Of a stretch of DNA of 64,000 bases, positions 13,132 to 24,290 are shown one piece after another (position 1 is the first letter of the stretch; every line of letters starts with the position of its first letter). The stretch spans positions 335,008 through 399,007 of the forward strand of contig VYZB01000271.1 of assembly GCA_013397455.1 (NCBI GenBank), read 5' to 3'. The position numbers and the translations under genes are program-made. The notes beneath the pieces are model-generated. The model saw nothing but the letters and a program-made list of their open reading frames with translations, searched no databases and had not been told where the DNA came from. The stretch is from Crotophaga sulcirostris (Eukaryota > Chordata > Aves > Cuculiformes > Crotophagidae).

Positions 13132-14750
13132 GTGGGACTGCACAGGTTTGTAGGAAATATCTGTGTTTAAAGTGCTTTTTCAGGTGGAGACATTGCTTTT
13201 TGAAAAGGGGTGGGTGCTGCAGATATCAGGGGGTTTGTCTCAGTAATCATAAGATGAGGTGGTCAGGTTCTCCCTTCCCTCTCTCTGCTTTCTTCATTGC
13301 ATCTGTGCTCTGGTTCAGCTCTGGATGGCCTTGGGCAAAGGCAGGGTCCCAGCAGCTCCTGCTTGTGAAGGGTTGGATGGTGGAAGGACTCCTCAGCATG
13401 GACCCTGTGCAGCAGGAGTTTGGGGCTCAGCCCCGACAAGAGCAGGGAGTCCCTTCCCATGGAAGCCCCGTTCTGGTGGGTGCTGATGGGGCACCAGGGG
13501 CCATTGCTGTGAGCCCCCTCCAGCCCCCATGGGGACACAACTGTGGAGCCGGGAGCTCTGCCAGGAGCTGGAGGCTCCCCCCCTTCCCCAGCTCCTCTCT
13601 GCACGGGTTTGCTGTGTTCTCACCTGATTAGTGGATTTGAAATACAGCCTTTGGCTTTGAGACCCGAAATAGATGTTAGGTTGTCCTTACTCCGCTGGAG
13701 GCTCCTTAGTATGTAAATCCTCCCCCAGCGCGGTCGGTGCTGCGCTGCGCCTTCCAAGGGGATGGCACCACCGGGATCCCAGCTTTGCGGGAGATTCCCA
13801 CCCTGGCTCCTGATCTGCTGATCAAGGACAGCCACGCTCTGCTCCACCGGGCTTCCCTGGGCCCTGTGGGCAGGGATGCAGCAGTGCTCCAGGCACAACT
13901 CCCCAGTGCCACTGCTCACCCAGTGATGGGCACAGAGGGAATGGCGCTAGGAGCAGTGCTTTGCCAGGGGGAGCAGCCTCCCTCCTCCACCACCACCCCC
14001 TTCCTCCTCCGGCTCTGCAGGTTTCCAGGGAGGCTTCGGGGCCAGTGGGCAGTGGCATTTGTTTTGTCGCTTATGCTGTCATTACCAAAACCCCCAAAAA
14101 ATAGCTGCCTCTAGGGGAGAACTGGGCCCTGTGACATTCGCTTCATCTTACAGCAGCTAATGCATCCAGCAGCATCTCCGGGAACTACGCGCTCCACCGG
14201 GATAAACGAGCTCCGTGCTGGCAGCAGAGCTGCCTGTCAGGCCGTCCCGGTGCTGGTGGGTCACCACGCTGGGGACCAGCTGGGCACAGGGCAGGACCTC
14301 TCCCAGGGGTCAGGGATGCCCCATGCCATAACAGCCACCACCAACTCTGCAGAGAGCAGGGAGTGGTTGTTCATTAAGTGACACTAATTGCTCGATACTT
14401 TTGCAGCATTTCCTACCTTGTAGAGATTGAGTCAAAAACCAGCGCCCTGAGGAACCGCCTCTATTAAACTGATGTTCATTAGGGCTGACTTTGTGCTAAC
14501 TCATTAGGCTTCTGTAATTGAAAGAGTTAATTGATTATCAATAGTTTCAGTTCCCTCTTCCCATGCCTGCAAGGCCCTGTTGGGTCTTCTTCAGGATCCA
14601 CCATTCATCATGTGTCTGAAAAACGCCTTCCTGCTGGCAGCTGTGGCCAAAGTGGCTCCGTGCGTCCCCATCTCTGTCAGGATGCCGGTACTGCTGGCTT
14701 CACTGCAGCAACATTTTTCATGTGAGTCCTTTCATTGTAGCATATTCACC
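13132..14750. other. Unannotated unique sequence between CR1 copies
   Basis: GC-rich to about 14100, then the AT-rich island listed at 14370. No gene seen. Confidence 0.55.
14370..14560. promoter_or_regulatory. AT-rich island (candidate conserved element)
   Basis: Repeated CATTAAG, ACTAATTG, TCATTAGG and GTTAATTGATTATCAATAG lie in a low-GC block between GC-rich flanks and just before a CR1 copy. TTGATTATCAATAG is near-palindromic. No ORF or repeat family explains the block. Confidence 0.3.
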
Positions 14751-15290
14751 CTGATTGTGTCCAGTTCTGGAATCTCCAATATAAGAACGATATTGAACTG
14801 TTGGAATGGGTCTAGAAGAGGGCTAGGAAGATGATCCAAGGGCTGGAGCACCTCCCATATGAGGACAGGCTGAGAGAGTTGGGATTGTTCATCCTTTGAG
14901 AAGAGAAGGCTGTGGGAAGACCTCAGAGGAGCCTCCAGTACTGAAAGGGATCTATAAGAAACCTGTGGAGGGGCTTTGTACAAGGGCAAGTTATGATAAG
15001 ATGAGGGGGCATTGCTTTAAATTGGAAGAGGGGAGATTTAGATTAGACATGAGGAGGAAATTCTTCACGATGAGGGTGGGGAGGCCCTGGCCCAGGTTGC
15101 CCAGAGAAGTGGTGGCTGTCCCATCCCTGGAGGTGTTCAAGGCCAGGCTGAATGGGGCTTGGAGCCCCCTGATCCAGTGGGAGGTGTCCCTGCCCATGGC
15201 AGGGGCTTGGAACTGGATGGGCTTTAAGGTCCCTTTCAACCCAAACCATTCTATGATTCTATGATTCTATGATTCTATGATTCTATGATT
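14751..15290 (+). mobile_element. CR1 LINE 3' fragment with intact ATTCTATG tail
   Basis: It runs from TGTGTCCAGTTCTGGAATCTCC through the 3' UTR and ends in five uninterrupted ATTCTATG units (about 15248-15288). The long tail and well-kept sequence suggest one of the younger insertions here. Confidence 0.94.
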
Positions 15291-16261
15291 TGGCGCTAGC
15301 TGCTCTAAACTGTTTAAAATAATTTTGATGGCTCTTCCTTCCGTATCTGTTTTTTAATGCCTATGTATTATATTTGGAGAGGATGTGCGTGGGGGTTCAT
15401 CTCGTTGGTGACTCTCAGGGGTGTGAAAGTGAAGCCTCCAAACCAGCTGCTCCCTGAGTGCAGGCTTGCTCTGCCTTGGGCAGCGTGCATTCGCTGCACC
15501 CCATTCTGCATGGCAGAGGTGGGGGCACAGCCTGTGTGGACAGGGGGGCTGCCAGCCCGTGGAGGCTGCGTGGGTGTGCTTGCACACTGGTTTTCCTGTG
15601 CACGGGTGCTCTGGCTGCCTCCCTCGCGCGCACACGTGCTGCTTGACTCAGTCACACGTCTGCTGTTTTTAGAGGCAGCCTTCTAACACCCTGCCTCGCT
15701 CAGCAGAAAATCAGGGAGATGCTCTGCTTCCCCCAGCCAGCCTGAAACCAAATCCTCAGCGCCCAGGAGCAGCCTCCAGGCTCTGCGCCGCCCGCGCCCG
15801 GGTCTGCTGGAAACAGGGACCGAGTGGCTACTGCAGCGAGAGGCCCCACAGGCAGGGACACATCTGTGCCACCAGGATCTCCCCCTCTTGCCCTCAGGGT
15901 CCACCTTCTGTGCTTGCCCCCCTGCTGGGAGCAGAGCATCCTGGGGTAACCCCAGGAGCTAACAACCCAAGCAGGGGACCACAGGTGACTTGAGAGTGGT
16001 GACACTGCAGCAATTGATGGGGATGGAGACAGGGATCCCCTTCACCCTGTCATCCTCAACCCCTCCCCAGCCTCCCCTGCACAAGCAGATCTCAGATAGC
16101 CAGAGGTTACGGGTGCCACGGGCCGTTTCTCTGCAGCCAATGCTTCTGATTTGCCCTGCAACTTCGTCTTCTTTGGTAAACGCCACCATTCTGCCCCACC
16201 CCAGGGGCATTTCGGAGACAGCGAGAGGGGACATAGACAAGGCAAGAGGAAACTGTTGCTC

Positions 16262-16570
16262 CCCACCTTCGTTAGTTTTAACTAACGAGCTGTTTATAGG
16301 AGCGACATGACACTTGCTTTCCTTTTTATAAATTCAATAATTTATGAAAGGTATTAAAGGCAAAACAGCCTCCCGGATAAAGCCTGTGATGCGTGCACTC
16401 TGGGTATTAGCCAAACGGGACAATGAGCTACACTTGAATAACACACGAAGATATTTACCCTCTCCCTCTATAAATTATTAAGGGGCTTTCTGCACATAAT
16501 TACACGAGCTTTTATGTTTCTCACTCCCTGCTTTTAATCCTTTTTGAAAAGGCGCCAGTCACTTATGACA
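16262..16570. promoter_or_regulatory. AT-rich island with two perfect inverted repeats (candidate conserved element)
   Basis: It contains TCGTTAGTT-TT-AACTAACGA (16269-16288, 9-bp arms) and ATAAATT-CAAT-AATTTAT (16328-16345), followed by AT-rich unique sequence with TAAATTATTAAG and ATAATTACACG. It is not a known repeat. Candidate long-range enhancer of LINGO1, or of a neighbour. Confidence 0.35.
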
Positions 16571-19500
16571 GGAGCTGAGCAAACAGCAAACGTTACAGCT
16601 GGTTTTGGGGTCGCTGCAGATGAAGGTGTTGCAGGAGGGGACACTGACATGGGCCCACCCCTCTCAGCACGTGCTGAAGCTGGGGTTCTCCCCACACACC
16701 ACTGCAGAGGAGGGAAATCGAAAGGCATGAGCCATAGGGGACCAGGCCAGGCTTTGGCTCGGGCACGAGGCGCTCTTCCTCCTCGGTGTGGGTTCACAGA
16801 GGTGGCTGTGGGAAAGTGCAAAGCAGACTCCAGTGTTTTAATTGCTCTCCAACTGTGCATGTAAATCAATGATATGCAGGTGTAATTGGGCGTGCAAATG
16901 TCACTAGGCGGCTGTTTACATGTGCAGTGTACATTAGGGGAGCATGTATGTGTGCAAAGGAACACCAAGGATATTAGGAATAATTACACTTCCGAGGGTG
17001 TCCGGATGCTGGGTCTGCTGGTTCTGCTTCTCCAGCTCTGGCCTTTGGATAGCAGAGCTCCCTCCTTGCCCTGCCCCATGCCGGACTCCAATGTGTTTGC
17101 TCCCCCATCTCTGCCAGCCTCCAGCGCAGCTCAGCTCCCTCGTCTGCTCACCAGCATTGCCTTTCCCTGGTGCCACTTGCCAGGCTGGCTGCAGCCCCAG
17201 CTCAGGCATGCCCAGCACTCTGCCTGGCACACCACGCAGGGGCCAAACATTAAGGTGAGGAGCCCATTTCACCCCCTCCAGGTACCTTGACCCCTTTCTG
17301 TTGGCTGCCAAGTGTTTGTGAGTCAGCCCCAGCAAGACATCTCCCACACCACCTTCCCATTCTCCTTGTCCAACATAGCCTCCTCTTTTTCTGCGTAGGT
17401 ATTTGACACGACTCTCATGTCCTCCACACTCACCACTGTCTCCAGGCCCTCTCTCCTTTGTGAAAAGATCTTTAATCATTACTCTTTGTCCCGTTGTGCG
17501 GCTTCTATTCTTACACCAAGCTGTTAAAAAGCTGTCACTGTCATAACTTCCTTGTCCCAGAAATTATCTTTCATCTCCTGGATGTGGGCTACAATAGACA
17601 CTGAGATGCTTGATATTATTAATACCTTCCTGTATAGGTGTCAATGGGCTTAAGAATTTGATGGAGCCTTTCCCTGCAGCTCTTCACATGGCGTGTTTGG
17701 GCTGCTTGACAGAGCAGTCAAGCTATCAGGTGCTGGACTTGGGCTGACATTAGGACATGTGGCATCTCCCTGCAGCAAAGTATTTCATAGCAAGGCCTAA
17801 TTTCCACACCCTGAGCTCAAACAGGACCAGGTAGTGGCAATGCCCTGGCAGAGACCTGGCTGAGCTGAGCTGGGGCAAGTCCTGTGCAGCAGGGGGGCTG
17901 CAGGAAGTCTTTTCCCCCACTTTCTACCTATTCTCTGGAGCATCACGGAGGTGGCACCATGGTTTGAGATGGGCAAGGCATGAGCACGGCATCTCCTACC
18001 TCTCCCCTTGCTTCAGTTGAACAGAGATGCCTGGAGGTGGGCTTGGCTGCGTGGCTGCTGCTGGAGGGGCTGCAGGCTGCCAAGGAGTGAGGCTTGGGGA
18101 CAGCGGTGGGATCACCCTCAATGACCTGCCCAGCCCGAGCCCATGTCAGCGGTGACGTTGCATGGCTCCTGCCGTGGCTGGCCCTGGTGGGCTACTGGTG
18201 GTGGCAGGATTTTTGGTACATTGTCTCCTTCTGCTCCAGATCAATCAGCTGACCAGGGCAAGGAGCAGTACAAGACAGTACAGAGAGAAACCATTATGAT
18301 AATACTTGATAACGATCCTCAATTTCACTCAGGAGCAGCCGTACAATGCAGAATTTGGCCTCCCTCCAGCTGATAATGAGAAGCCACTGGACTGACTCAG
18401 CCTGCTGTGAGGAGGCATCAGTACACATCCAGATGGCAGTGGGGACCGGGGAGCAGGAATATCCTGCACTGCCCCTTCATACCACTCCCCACACACACCC
18501 TGAAATGTCACCACCTCCGAGCAAGGAAGCACACGTGATCTGAGAGCACGTTTCTGCCTTAACTGCATCTGTAGGGTGCTGTCAGCCATCCGTGGGAACA
18601 GGTCCCTCTGCCTGAAAGCCACGTCCCCAAGGTGGGCAGCGGAGCTGTGTGTGCGTGTGTTGTGCAGGGGAAACATGAAACACCTGCGTCACCTTTCCAT
18701 CTCCGTTCTGAGCAGCCAGGAGCTTATGGCTGCCCTCTCCAGGGACTGGTTAAGACTGGGCAAGACCGAGGAGCCAGTTGCCAGCCAATGTTTGGGGAAA
18801 TGCAAGGCAACCTTCTCTCTGGGTGTGCAGGGGCAGGGTGGGCACAAACCCTCCCTCTGTCCTTGCTGACAAAAGGAGGAGGCTGGAGGGGCAGACAACC
18901 GATCTGGCCTTCCCAGAGCTGGTGCTGGCAGTACTTCAAGGTGTTGGAACATCTTATCTCAGCCTGGCATTTGCACATATTTTCTCAGCTCAGCTTGTTA
19001 CGACAAAAGTGTGAAAATCTGAAAGAAAAGGAACTATAATAATAATGGGAGTAATTAAAATCCATCTCCCTCCTGCCAGCTCGGCCCTTTCTCAACCTTT
19101 TGTGGGATTCCTGGACACGTGTACTGAAACCAAGAGAGATGCTGCTGGAGAACATCAGAGTGTGTCCCAGGTAGCCCTGTCGAGGGGCAGGTCTGCTCCC
19201 CACTGCCCAGGCGGGAAGCTCGGTCCCTCGTGTGGTGTGCAGGTGTCATCTCTCAGGGAGGGTGCTCAGAGCAAGGATAAACTCCTGCCAACAGAAGGGA
19301 ACCATCTGCCACAGCCCGTTATCATCTGAGGATGGCAGTGGCAAAAAGCTGGAGCATCTGTCTGAGGGATGAGCCCCTGCAGATGGACACCCAAATGTTC
19401 TTGCTGCTCCCTGCAGGTTTTACAGAGGAAAATGTTTGATGAGGGCTTGCGAGTGGAGCTGCTCTCTGCAGTGTCCTCTGCAGCCTGGGGCTACACAGAG

Positions 19501-20814
19501 GTCAGGATGGGATAGTCACACCTGGAGCGCCGGGATGCCCCTTGTTTTGAGTTGCTGCATGCTGTGAGAAGGAGGTTGACCCAACTGAGTGGGTCTTTGT
19601 GGCCGCCCACAACAGCTGGAGTTGGTCTCCACAGTAAAGGTGATGGGAGAGGGAAAAAAGCATGTCTGCTGCAAAGCTGGCAGCTCCAAGTAGATACAGA
19701 CTGCTAGTGGGGACAGGAGAGGGCAGTACTTCCACTGAGGTTTGGGTGCGTGCTTCTGGCTGTCCCCAGAGCTCTGTCAACCACGCTATGACACCTCGGG
19801 GACCTTAATAGTAACCTCATTTTACCTTAACTGTGAATGTCCCTCTACAAAAGCAGCCCCTTGCTGGGAACAGCAGGACCTAGTTATCCTGTTCTTTTTC
19901 CTAATGTCCCATTGATGCCCTTCTCCCAGTTAATGTTACAAACTTATCCCTCTGAGCTGCATTGCTGCTCCTCTTCAAGCAGGACCATCATGTCAAGTGC
20001 ATGTTAAGGATGGGCTGTGTTACAGTCTGCATGAGGGATAGTGTCAGCCCTTGTGGTACTTTGTGGTGGTGAGAGGCTGGCCAGCGGTGGCCTGTGAAGA
20101 GCTGGGGACACCCTGAGACTCTCAGGTAGGGCTTCTGGTGCTGTGTGGGGTGAGCTGTGCTGGTCCCTGGGGGAAGTGCTGTGGTTTCGCTCCTGGGCAG
20201 CTGTCCTGATGCGCAGTCCAGTCCCAGGAGCTCACCACTGCACCAGAGCTGTGTAACAGCAACATTTTGGGGCAAGAAGGGCACGAAAGGTCTCCCAGCA
20301 CGGATCTTACAATGACAGGTCAATAACTGCAGAAATGTGGGAGCTTCTGTGCAGGAGTCAGTGCAGTTCCTCCTGCAGAGATCGAGGAGGGTTATGGCTG
20401 CTGGGCCTTGCCTTTGCTCAAGGCGTCCTTGGGACTGTTGTGGTAGGAGACCATCATCCATGAGGTGGGGTGACAGTTTTTGGAGGAAGGGGAAAGCCCA
20501 AATGGCAGCGCTGCTCCTTGAGGGCTGTAGCAGATCTTGGGGAGATTAGGCATAACAACTCCTCATGAACTGAGAGCTGTGTACTGATGCCATCTTAGCC
20601 CAAAAGCTCATCTCTGCTTCTTTATTCCAAGTCCCTCATCCTCTGCTACTCACTGTGCCGGGTGGGGATGGTGGTTGGAGCTGAGGAGGGAAAGACGGTC
20701 TTGGAAGGCCCCCTGCTTCCAGGCAGCGCATAGCATCCTTCTCACACGGCCACCAGCGCCGCTTGCATGGCGTGTTCGCTGTGTCTTTGTGGAAGGGCTG
20801 AGGTGAAATTTCCC

Positions 20815-21095
20815 CTTCTCACACCAGAAAATGCCAGGAATTATTCTGGAGTGTTATTATTGAATACACAGTGCCCTGCACTTTAGTGGGGCTTTAACCA
20901 TGGAGAGGGGGAGCATTAAAAACAGCATTCAGAACTCTTAGCCGGTCTTTTGTCCTCTGTTTTTTTTCTGGCCACATTCAGATTGCCGGCTTTGTCTGTG
21001 TTTGTGAAGTGCTATTAACATCGATGGCATCGCTGGAATAGCCATAATAATAAGAGGCATCGATCTGCGCTGAGTAAAGGTCTGAGGACCACTGA
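20815..21095. promoter_or_regulatory. Low-GC unique block upstream of the CpG island (candidate conserved element)
   Basis: ATTATTGAATACAC, AACATCGATGGCATCG, CATAATAATAAGAGG and a second ATCGAT lie in a block less GC-rich than its neighbours, about 2 kb before the promoter zone. No ORF or repeat family explains it. Confidence 0.22.
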
Positions 21096-21142
21096 GAGGG
21101 GCCAGGCAGAATTTCCTTGATGTCAGGAGCGGAGCGCGCTTG

Positions 21143-21157
21143 CACACACACACACAC
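21143..21157. repeat. (CA)n microsatellite, about 7 units
   Basis: A plain CACACA run embedded in GC-rich sequence. Confidence 0.85.
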
Positions 21158-22371
21158 GGAGCCGCTCCCACCCCGCCGTGTTCCTTGCCATGAGGATCCT
21201 TTGCCGAAGCCCACGATGGGCACACGCCCTGCCAGCCGAGCGGGGCCCTTGCCTGCGCGGGGGGAGGCAGCAGCCTGGGAGTGGGCAGGAACGCCGAGCA
21301 GGAGCTGGGAGCGGGAGTGATTCAGCCCTCAGCTGGCGAGCCCACGGTGCCTACCCTTTGTTTATTCCTGCTCCGCTCGGCGTGTGCCAAGCAGAAGGAT
21401 AACGAGCTCCGCTGCGGGGAGGCAGCAGCCTCTGAGCAGGGAGTGGGGCACGCACCGCCCTGGGTTTGCTGCAGGGACGTGAGCAGGGGCTCCGTGGTGG
21501 GCATGCACGGGCGTTTGGCCCAGCTCCAGCCCATCGCCCGCCGGCCTCTCCGCGGGCTGCGGGCATGTTGTCGCGCAGGAGGCGCCTGGGGCGTGCACGC
21601 AGATCCACTTTCACTAGAGGGAGGAAGGGAAGCTTGGCCAGAAGGATGCTCTGCGTGGAGATTTCCACCCCTGGACTTGGTTAAATGGCTGGTGGAGGAA
21701 GGCCAAGCCATCATCTTTCTCAAAAGCTCCCACTGGCTGAAAGAGCCATCCAAGGGAAGGCTCATGGGACTCAGCAAAGGGACTCCCACAGAGCATCCAG
21801 CCCCAGCCTGTGCCAGCATGGAGGGCCCTGCTGCAGCTGCGTTGGGCCCACCTTGGCCCACAGCCAGCCCTGCTGTGGGGACAGCTGGGTAGAAGCAGGA
21901 CAGAGTGGGAAGCACCCCAGGAGAGCCCTGCCTAGAGGAAGTAGGGGCGGAAAGTGCATATTACAAGCAAAGATTGTGTCCATCACTACCGGAGAAATCA
22001 ACCTCCTCTGGAAGAGCAAGCACTGGGCAAATCTGCTAATGCTGCTCAATAAATTAGTGTCCATCAGGGGAGGGGGTGAAACAGTGGACAGCAATTGGAA
22101 AGTCATGCACTTAGTCCTGAATGAGATGCCACCAGGTTACCATACGCTGAGCCTCCAAGAAGGCCTTTGGGATCACCAGGTCCTGGACCAGTCCTCAAAG
22201 ACAACCCTCCTGCTCCTTGCACCCCTTTCCTCTCATGTGCTGGCATTGGGGTGGTGGGAACAGTGAAAAAAGAGAAGTAAAACCCCTTGCAGAGGGAGCT
22301 GCTGCAGGATGGACCACTATGAAATCTTCAGGGTAGCCTGGCATCATCCCTCAGTGAGGTCCAGCAGGGAT

Positions 22372-22818
22372 GGGTACCGAAGCAGGGTTGGGTACCGAGG
22401 GAGGGATGGTACTGATGCAGGGTTGGTACCGAGGCAGTGCTGGGTACTGAAGCGGGGCTGGGTACCGACTTGCGGTCGGGTACCAAAGCAGGGTTGAGTA
22501 CTGACTCAGGGTTGGGTACCAAGGCAGGGTAGGGTACCGAAGCAGGGATGGATAATGAGGCAGTGCTGGGTACTCAGACAGGGCTGGATACCGACTTGGG
22601 GTTGGGTACCAAAGCAGGGATGGGTGCCGACCCAGGGCTGGATACCGAGGCAGAATTGGGTACCGAAGCAGCATCGGGTACAGATGCCGGATCGGATACC
22701 GGCTCAGGGCTGGGTGCCGAGACAGAGATCGGTACCGAAGCAGCATCGGGTACAGATGCCGGATCGGATACCGGCTCAGGGCTGGGTGCCGAGCCAGAGA
22801 TCGGTACCGAAGCAGGGG
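22372..22818. repeat. 18-bp minisatellite (about 24 units) abutting the CpG island
   Basis: A unit of the form GGGTACCGAAGCAGGGAT recurs every 18 bp (for example starts at 22372, 22390 and 22408). Near its right end four units are duplicated as a 72-bp block: the segment starting at 22671 recurs at 22743 almost unchanged. Because 18 is a multiple of 3 and stops are rare, long open frames run through it on both strands; these are artefacts of the repeat. Confidence 0.9.
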
Positions 22819-23187
22819 CGCCAGCAGCGCTCCTCCAGTCCGTGCTCTGCCCACAGCGATGCCGGTGCCCCCCATCCCTGCCCGTCCCCGCTTTGCCTCC
22901 GCTGGCGGGGTGCAGGGTCCCCCCCGCGCCCCCCGTTTCTCGCCTCCCCTCGGCGCGGGGGCGGTGGCGGGGGGAGGGGTCTGTCTGCGGCCGCCGGCCC
23001 CGCTCCGCGCACCGCCCCGGCCCGCCGGCGGCTCCTCCCGGAGGGGAGGCGGGGGCCGCCGGGGGCTGCTCCGAGCCCAGACCCGGCCGGGGCTGCGGGC
23101 GAGCGGACCCCGCGCCGTGCGAGCCCGCGGGGGCGATGCCGGCACCGCCGCCCCGCAGCTCCGGAGCGGGGGCACCCGCTGGCCGAG

Positions 23188-23378
23188 CATCCCTAGGGCT
23201 GCCCCCCATTCCTAGGGCTGCCCCGCATCCCTAGGGCAGCTCCGCATCCCCAGGGGTGCACCTCATCCCTAGGGCTCCCCCCCATTCCTAGGACTGCCCC
23301 CCCATCCCTAAGTCTCCCCCTCCATTCCTAGGGCTGCCCCCCGTCCCTAGGGTGGCCCCCCCATCCCTCGGGCGGCTC
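23188..23378. repeat. 19-20-bp minisatellite (10 units) inside the LINGO1 CpG island
   Basis: The core CATCCCTAGGGCTGCCCC recurs, with the CCTAGG-type core at 23192, 23211, 23230, 23249, 23268, 23287, 23307, 23327, 23346 and 23366. The array ends about 175 bp before the ATG CAG start, so it lies in the core promoter or the 5' UTR. The minus strand is G-rich with repeated runs of 3-7 G, which could form quadruplexes. Confidence 0.88.
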
Positions 23379-23512
23379 CGGAGCTGGGAAGAGGGGCTGG
23401 GGGGCGGCTCGGAGCCCGGAGCGCCGCCGCCCCTCGCTGCTGTCGCTGCGGAGAGGGGGAGCTGCGTTACTGCAGGTGGAGGTTTTGGCAGAGGGGGTGG
23501 GGGCCGGGGGAG

Positions 23513-23551
23513 ATGCCATTTCTGACCGAAGGAGATCGCCGGCGAGGATGA
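23513..23551 (+). promoter_or_regulatory. Upstream ORF 1 in the LINGO1 leader (12 codons)
   Basis: ATG at 23513 opens a 12-codon frame (MPFLTEGDRRRG) ending in TGA at 23549-23551, one base before the ATG CAG start at 23553. Its stop overlaps the ATG of the next uORF as ATGA. It matters only if transcription starts upstream of 23513, which the position of the CpG island makes likely but does not prove. Start context is moderate (G at -3). Confidence 0.45.
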
Positions 23552-23558
23552 GATGCAG
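23548..23558 (+). promoter_or_regulatory. Upstream ORF 2, overlapping the ATG CAG start and stopping across the splice junction
   Basis: ATG at 23548 (A at -3) precedes the ATG at 23553 and is out of frame with it. In spliced mRNA it reads ATG AGA TGC AGG TGA: four codons, with the TGA at 40577-40579 in the second exon. The stop lies 8 nt before the strong-context ATG at 40588. Ribosomes starting here would bypass the ATG CAG start and could re-initiate at 40588, which favours the 613-residue form. Confidence 0.5.
23553..23558 (+). CDS. LINGO1: LINGO1 first coding exon, two codons (ATG CAG)
   Basis: Inside the CpG island ATG CAG is followed at once by a consensus donor, GTAAGC, at 23559. Splicing in phase 0 to the acceptor at 40575 gives an N-terminus [14 protein letters not shown], which parallels the known long mammalian LINGO1 N-terminus MQVSKRML. 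The same reading frame runs on into the intron as repeat-derived sequence and should not be translated. The Kozak context is moderate (G at -3, C at +4). The match of phase, two-residue length and N-terminal peptide makes the exon convincing, but no transcript was available. Other upstream first exons, as mammalian LINGO1 has, could also exist. Confidence 0.8.
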
Positions 23559-23862
23559 GTAAGCCGGGCGCGGATGGGGAAATGGGGGGCTCCTTCCCCC
23601 CGGGCTGGATCCGCGCTGATGCTCGGGGGCGCCGGGATGGGAACTCGGTGCGAGGAGGGCACGGGGTGCGTTTGTGTGTTTGTGTATGTGCGTTCGTGCC
23701 TCGGGGTGCGGGTCCGACAGGAGGGGAGGGACAGAGGGGATGGGGGCTGCCCGCCTGGGCTGGGGGGGAGGCGTGTGCCCTGCTGTCCTCCAGCTCCTCT
23801 GCTGCTGGTCCTGCCGTCTCCAGTGCCCTGCTCTACCCGGGGAGCTTCCCTACCATGGGCTG

Positions 23863-24290
23863 CTCCCCAGCACCCTGTGCCTCTCCCCAGCATCCCCGTG
23901 TCTCTTCCCTGCACCCCTGTGCCTTTCCTCTGCGCCCCTGTGCCTCTCCCCAGCACTCCCGTGCCTCTCCCCTGCACCCCTGTACATCTCCCCAGCATCC
24001 CTGTGCATCTCCCTAGCATCCCTCTGCCTCTCCCCAGCACCCCCGTGCCTCTCCCCAGCATCCTCCTGCTTCTCCCCAGCATCCCTGTGTATCTCCCCAG
24101 CACTCTGTGCGTCTCCCCAGCACCCTGTACCTTTCCCCTGCACCCCCGTGCCTCTCCCCTGCACCCCTGTACATCTCCCCAACATCCTTCTTCCTCTCCC
24201 CAGCACCCCTGTGCCTCTCCCCAGCACCTTGTGCGTCTCCCCAGCATCCTTCTGCCTCTCCCCAGCATCCCTGTGTATCTCCCCAGCCGT
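23863..24290. repeat. 21-bp minisatellite (about 20 units) at the start of intron 1
   Basis: The unit CTCCCCAGCATCCCTGTGCCT recurs about every 21 bp (starts at 23883, 23904, 23925 and 23946, on to about 24279). The 21-bp period keeps frames open and yields seven-residue repeat peptides on both strands; these are not genes. Only about 300 bp separate it from the splice donor, and each unit carries a CCCCAG acceptor-like element. Confidence 0.9.

Larger units (their letters stand above)
15291..22371. other. Repeat-poor region upstream of the LINGO1 promoter zone
   Basis: Seven kilobases without CR1. It holds the islands at 16262 and 20815 and a (CA)n run. The 203-codon frame at 21281-21892 and its antisense partner lie in GC-rich sequence and look like chance. 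Far-upstream LINGO1 first exons could lie here, but none is identifiable. Confidence 0.5.
22840..23720 (+). promoter_or_regulatory. LINGO1: CpG island and probable LINGO1 promoter / 5' UTR
   Basis: This is the densest CG stretch in the window, with many CpG dinucleotides, for example throughout 22925-23130 and 23380-23450. GGGGCGG (Sp1-type) boxes lie at 22957-22963 and 23401-23407. I see no TATA box near the start codon. It ends just past the ATG CAG exon, as expected for a TATA-less promoter with a non-coding leader. The transcription start cannot be placed from sequence alone. Confidence 0.75.
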
